Assembly: GCA_030272585.1 (NCBI GenBank)
Contig: BSYQ01000001.1
Coordinates: 6,200,001 to 6,264,000, forward strand
Length of the DNA stretch: 64,000 bases
Direction of reading: 5' to 3'
Source: Bryopsis sp. KO-2023
Lineage: Eukaryota > Chlorophyta > Ulvophyceae > Bryopsidales > Bryopsidaceae
Position numbers and translations under genes: made by a program. The stretch's first letter is position 1; the number at the start of each line of letters is the position of its first letter. The notes under the pieces were generated by a model. That model saw nothing but the letters and a program-made list of their open reading frames with translations. It was not told the origin of the DNA and did no database searches. Positions 32,132-45,652 of this stretch are shown here, piece after piece.

Positions 32132-34494
32132 TCTGGGTGCCCAACGATACCTGGGCAAGATCAGCCTCGTCGCCAGAGGCAACAGCCACACGTACTGACA
32201 AATTCATTGTTGATCGTCCAGGGTGAATCTTACTATTTAAGGAAAAAAAAGCGAATTTAGCCTTGCAAATGTGTCCTGGTTTTAAAAGGGGACCCACAAA
32301 CATTAAAAAAATAAACAAAATATGCTTGTTTCAAATCCTGGAATTTCATTTCCAGGTTCAAAGATTTGCTAGCTGGAGCAACAGCAATTTGTGACAAGTT
32401 GTGGGAGGTCTATCCAGATGCACCCCAGCATTCTCCAAGTCCATGGGGTCCCAGAGTGGGAATAATGGTGCCTCCAGGAGAGGACTATGTGACAAGCACA
32501 TGGGGCACCTGGCTGAGCGGAGGGATTGCCGTTCCGCTGGCGGTGTCACACACCCCATCTGAACTGACACATGTTTTGTGCGATGCCCAAGTATCTGTGG
32601 TAAGGCCCATATGAAGTCTATTGTCAAGTGTAATATTGGATGCTGGTTGGGCTCAACCAGTTCGATTGTGTGAATAGAGGAGGTTGATCGACCGCAAAAC
32701 TGTATGAAATTTGTGTGTGTGCGTGTTTTTGACCTTTCTGAATTTCCCAGGTGCTGGCATCGAAGGATTTCAAGGATCGCCTATCTCAAGGATTGGAAGA
32801 AAGCAAAGCAAAGTTGCATGTTGTGGGGGGAGAAGGTCGATCCTTCTGTGGTGATGTGGACCCATGCGAGATTTCTGGTGGGGAGTGGGGCGCTCTGATA
32901 ATGTACACTAGTGGAACGACCGGTCGGCCAAAAGGGGTTCTCCACAGTCACAGGTCCAAAGGTTGGGCACACAGTGATATGTTTTGAGGTTTGGTTCATT
33001 TGGACAAAAAGCTAAAAGCTACGTTAATGATAGGCGGATCCTCCTGATTTGAAAAAGAAAATTATTCCACACTGAGAGTAGGGATGGTCCCATCCTTAAT
33101 TCTGAGCCATTTCAAAATTCAAAAGGGCTGCAGTGCTCCTCTGGAGGGAGGTGGTGTGTTGGGGTTTAACTCAAGTTGGCCAATGGAAAATGTAATTTTT
33201 GTGGTGGGGACATATCGTAGGAGTTTGCGCGCACAGATTTGTGGAATGTCGGAAGCATGGGGCTGGACCTCAGAGGATCACATCTTGAATTGCTTGCCTT
33301 TGCACCACGTCCATGGAATCGTGAATGCCCTGTACACCCCTCACTATAACGGAGCCTCCGTGGAGATCTTGCCAAAGTTTTCACCACGTGAAGTTTGGAA
33401 CAAGTTTCAGGTAGCCTTTGGATGCATGTCAGATCAAACACATTTATTACTTGCTTCCCTTATGTTTTTGGTTTTTCCGCCTGAAAAATGTCAGACTCAA
33501 TGTTGTTGGTTTCTGGGATCGTAGGAAGGAGGGGTTACTTTGTTCTCTGGGGTGCCCACGATGTATTCCCATTTGTTGGCGGCCTATGATGAGATGGACG
33601 TTTCGAAACAAAGGGCGGCAAGGGATGCTGCAGCTTCGCTCAGAGTGTTCATTTGCGGATCATCTGCATGTCCCACACCCCTCATGGAAAGGTGGGAGCA
33701 AGTAACTGGCCATCGACTCCTAGAACGATATGGAATGACGGAGATCGGCATGGGGTTGACTAACCCTCTCAAGGTGGGCTCGATCATCATAATTTTTTCC
33801 TTTCACTCGACATACAGCATCGAATTGCTTTTTGTTTCCTTGGAGCCATGTCCCTTCCTGTAAGATTCCTCCTTGCATTAGTCATTCTGGTGGTGCATGT
33901 TCGTAGGGCGAGAGGCGGCCAGGATGTGTGGGGATTCCCCTTCCAGGGGTGTCCATAAAGCAGCCATCAATGCAAGAGGATTCCTTTGAAGTGCTGGTGA
34001 AAGGAGATAACCTCTTCACGGAGTACTGGGGCAGACCTGATGCCACAGCTGCAGCATTCGACCCAGATGGATGGTTCAAAACGGGGGATACTGCCTGTCT
34101 GACAGGAAACCCACCGTATTTCAGCATCCTGGGGCGAACGAGTGTGGACATAATCAAATCAGGGGGGTACAAATTGTCAGCTCTGGAAATCGAAAGCGCC
34201 ATTTTGGAAGATGCAGGGGTTAGGGAATGCTCTGTGATGGGTGTGCCGGATGCAGTGTATGGGGAGGTGGTGGTAGCGATGGTTGTTTTTAAAGAAGGGC
34301 AGGATGAGGGGGAGGAACGGGTGAAGCATTTTTGTGGGGAGAGATTGGCGAAGTACAAGGTGCCGAGGGAGGTTTGGGTTGTGGATGAGATTCCAAGGAA
34401 TACGATGGGGAAAGTGAACAAGGTCGAGCTGGTCAGGGATTTTTTGGGGAAATTTTTGGGGACCAAGAGCAAGAAGGGGGAGGGTGTAGAATAA
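32090..34494 (+). CDS. AAE13: Malonyl-CoA synthetase-type acyl-activating enzyme (AAE13/ACSF3); 5' end uncertain
   Basis: Exons (first tentative) about 32090..32222, 32356..32599, 32751..32953, 33221..33410, 33525..33773, 33907..34494; phases of the last five close. It makes malonyl-CoA from malonate, CoA and ATP. Motifs: AMP-binding P-loop MYTSGTTGRPKG, LPLHHVHG, ERYGMTEIGMGLTNPL (diagnostic of ACSF3/AAE13), FDPDGWFKTGD, LGRTSVDIIKSGGYKLSALE, and PRNTMGKVNK with the C-terminal catalytic Lys. Exon 1 gives TRTDKFIVDRPG, the usual N-terminal strand, but the usual YTYxEL element that follows is missing, so a small exon may be overlooked. No start codon or transit peptide can be fixed. Confidence 0.85.
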
Positions 34495-34850
34495 TTTTCA
34501 ATGTATCCAGTCATTGTTTTGCATTTATGTTGGATTGGGTCTAGGATATGCTCGCTCATTCATGTGGTTTACCTCCGGAAATGGTCATCATGGCGGCCAA
34601 TGTGTGGAATGTATCGCACTTTTTCTCTTACTCAGAAAAGAGTGACATGTTGACGTCTTCGACGTCTTTTAAACGCACCCTCTCCCTTTGCATTGTCGTA
34701 CAAGTGACCTGTACAAAATGACTGTGCGCAACGGCGGAGGTCTTGCACGGTGGTTGTGGGTTGGTTTCGTGAGTGCCCCTCGCTTCATTGTTCGGCAAAC
34801 GACAGGAAAGCTTTATCGCCTGACTCGTCTGCAGCAGTTCCAGCGTAGCG
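34495..34850. promoter_or_regulatory. Upstream region of fibrillarin
   Basis: 356 bp. A pair of GACGTC palindromes at 34652-34657 and 34661-34666 lies about 190 bp before the fibrillarin ATG. Confidence 0.4.
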
Positions 34851-36869
34851 ATGTATTCACGGGGGGATAGAGGGCGAGGTCGTGGAGGCGGCCGTGGTGA
34901 GCGTCGCCGTACAGAATCATCAAAGAAAGAAAACAGGGGAATCAGAGCTGCCGAAATGCTGTTCGGAGCGAACCGTGTTGGGTACTAGCTGTTCGTGGGT
35001 GGGATTCGGGTGATTGAGCTAAATTTCGAGGTTTTACTGTACTCAGGCGGAGGTCGCGGGAATGGTCGTGGCGGCCGGGGGGGACGTGGTGGACGTGGAC
35101 CAGGTCGCGGGGGTGGTCGCGGAAGAGGTGGTAGAGGTGGAATGAGAGGAGGAGCCAAGGTGGGTTGCATCCTGGACGAAATAATCTGAGGCTCCACTGT
35201 TGAAAGCAAACAGAAAAAAAAAAGAAAAATCACTTATTTTGGAAGTCATTGTTGGGAGTGGGATGTTGTAAGTTAATTGGTCGATTTGTCCAGGTCGCTG
35301 TCGAGCCACATAGACATGACGGGACATTCATTGCCAGAGGAAAAGAAGATTCGCTTTGTACCAAAAACTTGGTTCCAGGGGAAAGCGTTTACGGAGAAAA
35401 AAGAATTGCTGTGGAGGTACCATTCATTTGTTTTTTGTAGACCGAAAATTCATCAGTTTCAATGCTGATATTCTTACAGTGGGGATGAGGGCACAATCAT
35501 GCACCACGAAACATTGGTGGTATCAAATCTCATTTTTTCCCAAATCATACTTCAAATCATAACGCGCAACAATGGATTTATTTTTTATTTTTTTTGAAAG
35601 GAAATTGAAAAATTAAAGTTGATGTGACAGATCGAAGGCAATAATGGGGAGAAGGATAAGATTGAGTATCGAGTGTGGAACCCTTTCCGATCAAAACTTG
35701 CCGCCGGGATCTTGGCGGGTGTGGACAACATTTACGTCAAACCGGGGTGCAAACTGTTATATCTTGGAGCCGCCTCCGGTGAGTGGGGTTGACATCCAAA
35801 GATGTCATGCATGCAACAAGTGTTTTCAATGAAATATAACTCCACCATCAGCTGAGCATGCAAACCTCATGTCCAGTAACGATTGGAAGTTTGGGAAGTG
35901 GAGTGGAAGATCAGGAAAAAAATGACATGTAAATTTGTGTTGCATTGTGGAGGTGTGTGTGTTTTTTTTGCCTGCCGTCGTCTTTCCACTTGCATTCCTC
36001 CTGTTTGAAAAACGTCGACCTCTTGCCATGCAGGAACCACTGTCTCGCATTGCTCAGATTTGGTCGGCCCAACAGGAACGGTCTATGCAGTGGAGTTTTC
36101 CCACAGAAGCGGTGCGCCCAAACTCAAGAACTCACTCCATCGAAATCACCTCCTGTTTGCTCAAAATTAACAAGAAAAAACAGCAGCTTCTGGGGAGGGG
36201 TCGAAACGAACCCTCATGATGCTTACTTGGGTGAAAGGAGAGTGGAAGGATTGTGCTTTTTTAATTTTCATTGAGATAATATTATGTTTTTTCCAGGGCG
36301 TGATTTGTTGAACATGTGCAAAAAGAGACCGAACGTCGTTCCCATTATTGAAGATGCCCGGCATCCCGCCAAGTACCGCATGCTGGTTTCCATGGTGGAT
36401 GTCATTTTTGCCGATGTCGCCCAGCCAGATCAAGCCAGAATCGTCGGTTTCAATGCACAATGGTTTTTGAAGAACGGAGGAAATTATGTCATTTCCATCA
36501 AGGTGAGCTCACGGACAATAGACGCAATCATTACATAAACAACGCGATAAAGACATCATTCAAAGGATGGAAATCTCATGCCTCTTTTTGCCCTGTACGA
36601 AGCCTGGGATGCTTTTTTTTTTTTTGAATGAAAAAACCAGATTTTTAAACTGAAGAAAATCCGAGGGAAAAATGATTGGGTTGGATGTGGTGCAGGCCAG
36701 TTGCATCGACTCCACCGCTCCTCCAGAAGCTGTGTTTGCAGCGGAAATCAAAAAGCTTCAGGAAATGGAGCTGAAACCGAGGGAACAAATCACGCTGGAA
36801 CCGTATGAGAGAGATCATGCCATGGTTTGTGGTGTGTTCAGACCCCCACCAAAAAAGGGTGCTGAGTGA
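34851..36869 (+). CDS. FIB: Fibrillarin, box C/D snoRNP 2'-O-methyltransferase
   Basis: Exons 34851..34896, 35047..35159, 35294..35416, 35631..35778, 36034..36111, 36297..36502, 36696..36869; all phases close, 295 residues. N-terminal GAR domain ([10 protein letters not shown] then GGR repeats, residues 4-52). Methyltransferase domain: [42 protein letters not shown] site [82 protein letters not shown]. It methylates rRNA ribose in the nucleolus and also histone H2A glutamine. Nothing odd in the protein. Confidence 0.97.
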
Positions 36870-37678
36870 TTTTTTTTTTAAATCTTCCATGAATATCCTA
36901 GTCTTGGCATTTGTTTTCAGGGGTGTCTGACATCCAATGCAGCGGTGTTATAATTTTTTTTTTGGTGGTTCGATCTCATAGGAGTTGTTTTGCTTTTGGG
37001 GGTGTTGGGTTTGGGCGAGTAAAATGAAAGTGCAGGCAAGAGAAAATGGCTCCGGGCAGAAATTCTTTTTTTTTTGGTTTATTTTGGGATGGTGGGGGAG
37101 GGGTTCTTCTTCTCGGATGGTTCGGGTGTTTATCGTGCAGTTTTTTCATAGATGTCGGAGAAAAAAAATTATCAACAGGTGTAAAATCGAAAAAGACTTA
37201 GAGACTTCGATGCTCTTCCTTTGCAACACCCCCCCCCCCCAGTTCCATGATATTCACATCTGGATAATAGAACTACTGGGAAAAAAATCAAAGAGGTTTT
37301 GAACCTTGTGATATCACTGTTTCCTTTTCAGCTGGCCCCCCAACCTCCCACCTCTCTGTCTCCCCCCCCTTTGCCCAACAGAAATGTGAATTTTTCGTTC
37401 AAGACATATTCGTCGGGCAATATTGGAACCTGTGCCCGATTTTTCACCTGCCCAAAAGTAACGACACGTGCAAGCTTATGCCAAATAAAGTTCGATTTCG
37501 GGTCGGTGCGATCCGATCGCGCAACGATGGGCTGACATCAGAGGAAAATATTACTCTGACAAATCCAAGAAGGAGGGTATCACACCAACGTTTGTGTGAC
37601 GGCGGAAAAAGCCTGCTCTGTTTTTAGCAAGCGCATCCCTCGTTGCGCGCTCCCTGCCGCAGGTTGGCTTGGGTGAAG
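36870..37678. other. Intergenic sequence
   Basis: T-rich with homopolymer runs, no ORF of note. Holds the fibrillarin 3' UTR and the upstream region of the Kdo transferase. Confidence 0.5.
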
Positions 37679-40600
37679 ATGCCGGAGTCCTCGTTTTCGG
37701 ACGGGCTTGCGCAATTCGGATGGGCGTCCATTGTAAGGAGTGCAGGAAAACCCGACAGGCTCTCCTGCGCTCGTTTTCGACCTGACCAGAGTTTTTTTTG
37801 TCGTTTCCTGTGGGAACAAAGAAAGCGTCACCTTTGCGCGATTGAGAGTTTCCATGAAGAACCCCTCCCCTGCAGATTTTTGTTTTGCCGCTCACCCTGA
37901 ACCACTCGGGTTACAGCAGTCGTGTTTTTTTGGATGCTCTGTTTTTGAGGTGGAGGTTGGGGTTTTTCTCACAGGCAACGCTGGCGTCTCCTTTTCGAAT
38001 CGCGCAGGAAGTTTTCAAGCGGATAACAGGGCAAGAATCAAACCAAACGCTGGTGAGATATTTTTGAGCGGCACTTCGAGTTGTTTTTCTTCCCTTGGTG
38101 ACACAACCTTCAATCGATTTTCGCGACGATATTTCAACGCTGCAAAATCCAACAGAACCGACGGACCAGCAAGTGCTTCATTGAAATTTCTGCATTGAAT
38201 AAATTTCTCCTAACGATCGATTTTAATGAGTTCAATTATTCTGTGGATGTGGAACCGACATGTCATCAAAAGAAAGAAACAATCTTTGGGTTTTGTTTGT
38301 TTGTTTGTTTGTTTGTTTGTTGTTTTTTTTACACATGAACACTGTGCGGTGCAGTGTGAGAAATTGGGACTACCTTCTGTGGAGCGGCCAGCAGGAAAAC
38401 TGCTATGGTTTTGCGCACAGTCAGTAGGTGCGGTGGGGAGGGGGTTGGATTCATGTGGTTTTCGCACGACCTTATGGCAATGACATATATATAAATGTTG
38501 GATGTGCATGCGTGGGGTTCTCTGAACCTTGGCACTCCGTTTGGTGGACCGATAAAAATCAACCAAACAAACAAACATGTGGTTAAAAATGTGGATTAAG
38601 ATTATCCTTTTTTTTCCGAAAATCCTGCAGCGGAAGTTGCGGTGCTGCTTCCTGTGGTCCATCGATGCTTGCTGGTGAGAAACCGGTTTCCCTCAGTTTA
38701 CAGCAGAACAAGAAAAGAGAATTGAAGCAGACTGCAGTGGATGTGAAAATCAGACAGCGTTGATAGTTTTTCCACTGGAAATATGTGATAAGTCGTTTGT
38801 GAAACTTTCTGCTCTTTCACACATATTGGATATCAGTTTCTTTTGAAGAATTCGTCAATGAAATGCCACTTGGGAGTTGTACAGCATTTATCATCAATTT
38901 TGGTCAGGTTCGTTGATTGCCAACGATTTTGATTTCCTCCCAAATGCAGGAACGCCGAGAAATCAACATTTTGCTAACCACTCGAACGGCTGAAGCATAT
39001 GCTTTGTTTTCAAACGTTTTGCCCTCAAGGGTAAGGGCTGAGTTTCCACTATTTTATTTATTTTATTTTTTTTTGGGGGGGGGGAGAATTTTTTTTGTGT
39101 GTGTGTGTGTTTTTTCCTCAAGATTTCTGTTGCAAGAGAAAAAAAGATATCAAAAAACAGTCAACTCACACCCTCCACCTGTTTTTCATTGTAAAAAAAG
39201 AAAATACTTCGAAAAACAAAACACAAGTAGATATGTATACATGATTTAGAGATATATCCAGCTGTTATCTTTTTGACACGTTAAGTGTTCTTTTCACTTT
39301 GAAGTTTTCAGAAGTTTTATTTTCATTTTCGTATAAAAAAAAATCGTATTGAATGAAAAATAGTGGAATCGTGCAGGTTATTCTTCAGTATTACCCCCTA
39401 GATGCTCCAATTCACTTGGCCCTTATGGTCGGTTACTGGAAGCCGAGTGTTGTTATTTTTGTGGTGAGTGAAAGATATGTTCACAACCCATCTTTCTCCA
39501 TTTTTTTCATCGAGGTTTTTTACAAGACAGATTTGCACTCAATATCAGCAAATCAGTCCACAATTAAAAAATTTATGAGTTGTTCGATTTCCTCAGCAAA
39601 ACAACAAACTAGGAATCGTCAGCCCCCCCCCCCCCCCACCACCACACACACACACATGAAAAAGAATTATTCTTTTTGCAATTAAATTTCTGTCAGAATC
39701 CTGCTCAATTTGATCCAAGAATTGATAGAGAGTATTTGTGCTGGATTTTCTCCTTCATGATGTATCGGAGCGCTATTCGCAAATCACCTCGACTAATTTG
39801 CTGGTGATGGTGAGGTTAGGATTGATGAATACTAAAAGAGCACCTCCATTTTTTTATTTTTTTTGCCCCCGATGCCAGGAGTCGGATTTGTCTCCTAACC
39901 TAGTGGAGTGTTTGAGTGGATCTAAATGTCGATTGGTGCTTTTGAATGCCCATCTGTCGTCGGAGAATTTTCTCGAATGGCATTCGAACCCATGCATAAA
40001 CAGAAGAATCATGTCAAGAATGCTGTCGAGGTTCCACTTGATTGTCCCACAAAGCGAAGTGGTGAGTCTTGGTATTATTGTATTTTTATTATTATATTTT
40101 TTATTTTTGTGGTTGAGATACTATATTTAAGTACGAAGGGAATTCCTGGGGGAAGGAGGATTTTTTGAAGTTTTTTGCAGTAGTGCTTTTTCTTGGAAGG
40201 CACACATTATACCTGATCAATTCCAGAACCGCTTTTATTTGAAATATATGTTTGTCCATAAGAACTCTGATTTTAATTTTTTTTGGTTTGATTATTTACT
40301 CCTACACTAGATTGGTTTTCCTTTTTTGGATATTCCCTTTGTTGGTTTGCAGGTAATTGTTTTTAAAAATCAATGGAGTGGTGGTGTGAATTCTTGTTGT
40401 TGCTTGCTTTTATGAAAGGATGTTGGGAGGTTTCGAATGCTTGGAGCCACAATACAGCAGATGCCAGGATGGTGTTCTGATTTAAAATACGCAGCATCGA
40501 TGGGGGCGTGCGTTTGGGAAATGTGGAGGCCGTCAGGTCCACGCGTTTTGGAATTGAAGCGGGGTGAGGAGTGCGTGTATCTGTTGATATTGATGCTATA

Positions 40601-43600
40601 AAACGTTTAACCACCGAGGCAAAAAAATCGCTGAGTGCAGCCTTTCTCGTGGAAGTGTCTTATAGTCTGACTCAGATATTCAACCGACATTATGTCCTAA
40701 TGAAATATTAGCTCCCCAATACAGAACGAAGCGTATATATATATATTGGTACTCACCAATAGCAGATTCGACCAAATTCTTAATGACCCCCCCAAAAAGC
40801 ATGTAGAGAAAACAAAAGTTCAAGAGAAAATAAATTAGAAGAGGAAAGAACCGGAGCAAAACCCACGGTAAGACATCCAGGGGGGGGGGGGGTTGATATC
40901 TACATTTTACATCAAACGACAGCAGATCGTTTACAGCTGAGTGTAAAAGGGTGGGGTTTGACTTGCGAGCGGAGACTGATCGGTTCGTTGCCAGACTTGG
41001 TGCTCCAGGGGTTGCTGGCAGGCCGCTGTGGCTTGCTGTGTCCACACACGAGGGGGAAGAAGCTTGTGTGGCTGGAGTGCATCGTTCCTTGGCCAATGAG
41101 TTCAGGAATCCCTTGACGATCGTGGTGCCGAGACATCCATCCCGATGCCCAGAAGTGATGGCAATGTTCAAGGAGCGTGGCTTGATCGTCCACATGTGGT
41201 CGAAAGACTTGAAATCATGTGAGCAGAGTTGAACAAATAACCAAAAAAGATGCGGATGAATGCATTATTATCTGTTTCCATAACCAAACTTGGAGACAAA
41301 TGAATGAATGAATGTTTAATTTACATTAGGCGAGTAAACTAACGAAGGCCGTCCACCACGAGGTGATTTAGCCCAGCCCTTAGTAAAAAATCTAGCCCAA
41401 TAAAGTCAGCTCTAGAAACCCTCCACAGGTGCATCTAAAAATAAAATAAACCTAGTAAAAATCCCTTGTGAATTTGGAGATATATATATATTTATACAAA
41501 TTTCCTTTTAATTTCTACCCAAGTGAAAACGTGCCCAGTAAGTTAACTAACTTTGGTGTGTGTTTGCAATTGCTGGATTCCCTACAGATTCCAATGTCGA
41601 CATATTTTTAGTCGATGATGTGGGGGAGCTTCCCCTGCTGTATGCTGTGAGTGAAATCGCTTTTGTCGGTGGTTCGCTGCTGGAGGGCCAAGAGGGGCAC
41701 AATCTGGCAGAGCCGGCGGTCAGTGGATGTGCAGTCATTGTTGGAAAACACGCCGGGCAGTTCAATCGAATGGCTGGTGAGTCCTTCCCCTCTTTTTCTC
41801 TGTTTCTTTTTCAGTCGATTTCAGCTGTGTTGGGAGCAGAAACAGTTTCTTCGAAGCATTCATTTTATTTCTTTAATGTGTGTGTGCAGTGGTTTCTTGG
41901 TACAGAAATGGTTGTAAGAAATGGGAAGTTTGTTTGCTAGTGTGTGAGTGAGACTTGGTGGTGGTGATTTTCCCTCGGAGTTTGATTGATATTTTTGTTC
42001 TAGATGAATTAAATGAAGCTGCGATTCTGGCGGCAGAAGAAGCTGCCGAAGCTGTCAACAGCTCCGGTGAGTTGCTAACGAGCATGTTGCAAACTTTGCT
42101 CATGGAACTGAAAAAACATTCTGAAACAATCACAACCCTCGTAATATACATTGAATCCCATACGATATTATTAAGGTGGTGCTTCCCATCCCAGAACTCC
42201 AGAAAAGCAGCCAAAAAAGATAGACCCAAGCTGCATCACACCCCTCCTCACTCGTTTCTCATATTAGGTTTTGGAAATGTGCACGATGAGTATGGAGCTG
42301 ACGATGTTCGAAACGATTCTCAAGCCGGTCCGAGCGGAGAGGTCCTCCCATCGCCCATGGCTTCTCCATCAGATTCCTACTTTTTCCAACGAGAGGATTC
42401 CAACACATGCTTGCGGAGCGATCCATCGGAGTCTCGGCTGGCCAGGCCAGCCACAGCTCCGGCTGCTGTCGCTTACCAATGGGAATTCGAGCCCTGGCCA
42501 CAATTGCAAGGCCGTCCGGGAGATCCCGGATGGCTGGGCAATGAAAGGTCAACGTCGCGACAGTCTTCCCAGGGCGGAGCCACCATTCAGGGATCCTCGA
42601 GTGTGACTGGGGCCAGGATGGCTTCTGAACCCCCCATGGAGGACACCGAATTGGCACTACAACAGGAGCGGAGTGTGAGTGTCGGGCGAGTGGATAGAGG
42701 GAACTCAGGTCTGGGAATGAGCAGGCCTGGACGGCTGTATGGTGGTGCCAACGATGTGAGTCCTATAGAAGGTGGGGATTTCGGCCAAGGTCGAATGGAA
42801 TTTGGGTTAACTGAGGGATGACCCTGTGCTGCCAGTGCTAGTTTGGGTTTTCTGAGAAGCACTGTTGCGGTGGTTTTGGTAGGACCTTCGCAGAGTCCAT
42901 CGCAATCTCCTGGCGTTCCAGTGGACATAACGAGTCCTGATCCGGGAATGGTGTCGCCCATGCAACGGAGCGAAGCGTCAATGAACAAGGATTCACTGGG
43001 AGTGGTTCCTGAGTCGATGATTGGGAATCCCCTTGAAGTGGAAAATCTAGCTCCTGAGAGGGAGGGTGAGGCTCCGTCGCTGGCAGACCTCCATCACGGA
43101 GGCGACGATGCGAGGTTCATTTTCTCAAGGGAATCCAGCGTTGCATCTTTGGACCAGGTGGGTTTCCTTCGGAAACTGGACAGCTCTGATCCACTAACAC
43201 ATGTGGGGTCGTTCGTCTGATTTCTGGATGCTGGTGCGGGGTGGTGTCATGGAATCATGGAACCATCTCTGTGGAAAAGGGGTGCAAAAAAAACCAAGCT
43301 TGTTGCGGTGTGAGGTTTTGACCTTCCGTATGAAACAGGTGGGGCAAACCTCGGATCGACCAGGTGCTGTGGTGACACCGAATTACGGAAACAGCCCATT
43401 GTTCTACGGTGATACGCCAAGGTCAATGGGTCCGACGGTGGATGGGGGTCTGTGGAGAGGCTCGTCGTCTGCGGTTTCCCCTTTGAGGCAAGCATCGGGG
43501 ATGACCCCCAGCTCTCCCAGCCAAGGTAAGGCGGGAGGGAGTCTCTCAGTGCACACTGCTGCAATTGCAAGTGTTTGTTTCCTATGTTGCTGATGTTAGT

Positions 43601-44153
43601 ATTATTTGTCATGCACTTGTGGCTGCATTTTCCGACTAAAAATTGTTGCATCCTTCATAGGGCGACGGATGACCGCTCCTGGTGAATTTGATTCTTCGTT
43701 TAGATTTGCAGGTAATATTGGTTGGGGTGGGATGGGCAGGCAGTTCTGCTGAGACAGCATTGTTGACTTCTAATGGCTTCACATGCCAGCATTTCTTATA
43801 AATTATGTATTACGGTTTTTGGCATTTGTAGAAGCTTCCCCATTTAGGTCCAATGATCGGTGTGTCGCACCTAAACTTGTGTTGATGGGCATGGACCAGG
43901 TCAATATATTCTTCCAGCAACCCACTTGCCTTACTCTCCGCATGGCCCCGCTGTATGGCGAGTCACATCGGAGGAAGATTTAGCGTATGCAGTTTCAACC
44001 CTGCTGAAGGAGCCCTTGGAGCGCCGTTCCAGGGGCCATGCTGCCGCCCAAGGGGCAGCCAAACTCGCAACTGGATTAGTCAGCACCGTGTGGAGTGTCA
44101 TGGAAGACATGGTGCTGGAGCCAGCATTGGGAAGTCAGACACAATGTTCCTAG
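37679..44153 (+). CDS. KDTA: Kdo transferase (WaaA/KdtA) with large disordered insertion
   Basis: Exons 37679..37732, 37975..38052, 38355..38427, 38631..38674, 38950..39030, 39377..39463, 39879..40061, 40419..40563, 40937..41218, 41588..41776, 42004..42066, 42268..42744, 42883..43157, 43339..43525, 43661..43711, 43832..43861, 43918..44153; phases close, 844 residues (bacterial and plant forms 420-450). GT30 landmarks: LLWFCAQSVAE (usual SVGE, catalytic Glu kept), ESDLSPNL, LVLLNAHLS, LIVPQSE, WLAVSTHEGEE, IVVPRHPSR, VDDVGELPLLYA, FVGGSLLEGQEGHNLAEPA, GKHAGQF, and a C-terminal VTSEEDLAYAVSTLL helix. It transfers Kdo to a lipid-A-like acceptor (mitochondrial in Arabidopsis). Residues about 427-766 are a Ser/Pro/Gly-rich insertion encoded by five exons. 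The donor at 42744 and the exon end at 43861 were chosen to keep phase and are less certain. Confidence 0.88.
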
Positions 44154-45238
44154 CATATTCATAAAAAAAAAAAATAGAAAACAAACAAGAACTGAAAATA
44201 TTATTGACGATGCTTACAAGGGTATTGGAGGGAATGGGGGAAAAAAAAAGGGATGCAGATGATGTGTGAAAAAAATTGACAAGAAAAAAAGTAGAAATGG
44301 GAGATTTTTTTTTTCTTTTTCGTGTGTGTTTATTTTCTTTTGCAATGCGTCTGGCTGTCATATCGGATTGCATTTTTATTTCTTTGGATATCGCCCTTGC
44401 GACAATCGTCCCATGGGCTGCTGGAAAATCACAATTGCATAAAGAGGTCTGTAATTTTCAACCCCTGTATGACTGAGAGTCTTTAGTCATCATCAACACA
44501 TGGAGGAGAGTTGATCTGCAGCTTGAAGCTCCTGTTCATCGGTTGATGGGACTGATTTTACTCGATATGTAAAAAAAGTTGGGACTGATTTTTCGAAGTG
44601 GTGGCAAGATCTCGTTTTGGGAAAGGCTGCTACAGCGACAGAGCACAATGCCTTCAAATCCTTGAATGATCAATATATATTAAATTAATGGTGGGGGTCT
44701 GTCATGAGGACAAATCTATTGGTTCTTGGTTCTCTCAGTAGATTTCATACAAATTATGAAATTGGATGTCTGCTTTCAGACTGATGTTCCTGATTGGTGA
44801 AGAGCTGTTGCAACCAAATCATTCCACACAGCAAACAACACAATCCGTATCTCTTCAATATATAATATAGATTTGTGGTGGGGTGCTCATCCCAGCAACC
44901 ATAATTTCTGATCTGAATTGAGGATAGCTTTTGCTTATTTTCACATGAGGTTTCTGGGTAGTGTCTGTTTGCACCTTCCCTCTTGGGTAATGCCAGAAAT
45001 TAGACAACAGCTATCTGAGTTATGATAAGGAGCAACAACGGTGTGAAATCAACAGAGAATCTTTGAAAATTTTCCTAACCATCTCGGTTGGAAAGTCTTC
45101 CCGCGCCATTTCATTCACCCCTTGTTTCTATTTCTTGACCCAGTCAAAAAATCTGTGGAAGCCCAGTGCGTTTCAACACTATTTTTGTTCATCTCTTGTG
45201 GGAATTGAGCCCATATCTTGCAAAAAAAATCTTTTAAG
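44154..45238. other. Intergenic sequence
   Basis: A/T-rich, no supported gene. Confidence 0.5.
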
Positions 45239-45652
45239 ATGGAGATCATTAGGGACCCGATAATTGATCGAGAATTTGGACCCCTCTGTCGCAAATGCTT
45301 CCCACAGGACCACTGTGGGAAGCGAGATCACTTGCTGGGGGGCGGCTGTATTGCTCATGAATCTGATGTGAAGGGTGTCCCCCCAACTCCAGATGTCAGA
45401 AGAATAACGACTGCGCTGGCGAGGAACAGACAGGTCTTCTTCCTGACACCCTGTGATATTTTCCTTGTCTAGAAATGAACTATTTAAAACAATGATTGTT
45501 GTGTAGCAGGCCTTTGCATTTTTGGTGACAACTCTCAATCTGAGTGTCTTTTTGTGGGAACCCTGTGCCAGGTTGCAGTAGAAATGAGAGCTTTGATGGA
45601 TGGAAGTGAAGTCTACAAAATGGGGGATGGATATGGCATCTCAATTCAATGA
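45239..45652 (+). CDS. Small Cys/His-containing hypothetical protein (two exons)
   Basis: Proposed exons 45239..45433 and 45572..45652, in phase, 91 residues. The first exon encodes CRKCFPQDHCGKRDH and GGGCIAHE, which could bind one metal ion; the second adds VAVEMRALMDGSEVYKMGDG. GT-AG sites are present. No family recognised. A further open stretch at about 45850-46170 (with IRKADQRRQLKNLLQKIT) might be a later exon or another gene; it cannot be joined with confidence. Confidence 0.35.
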
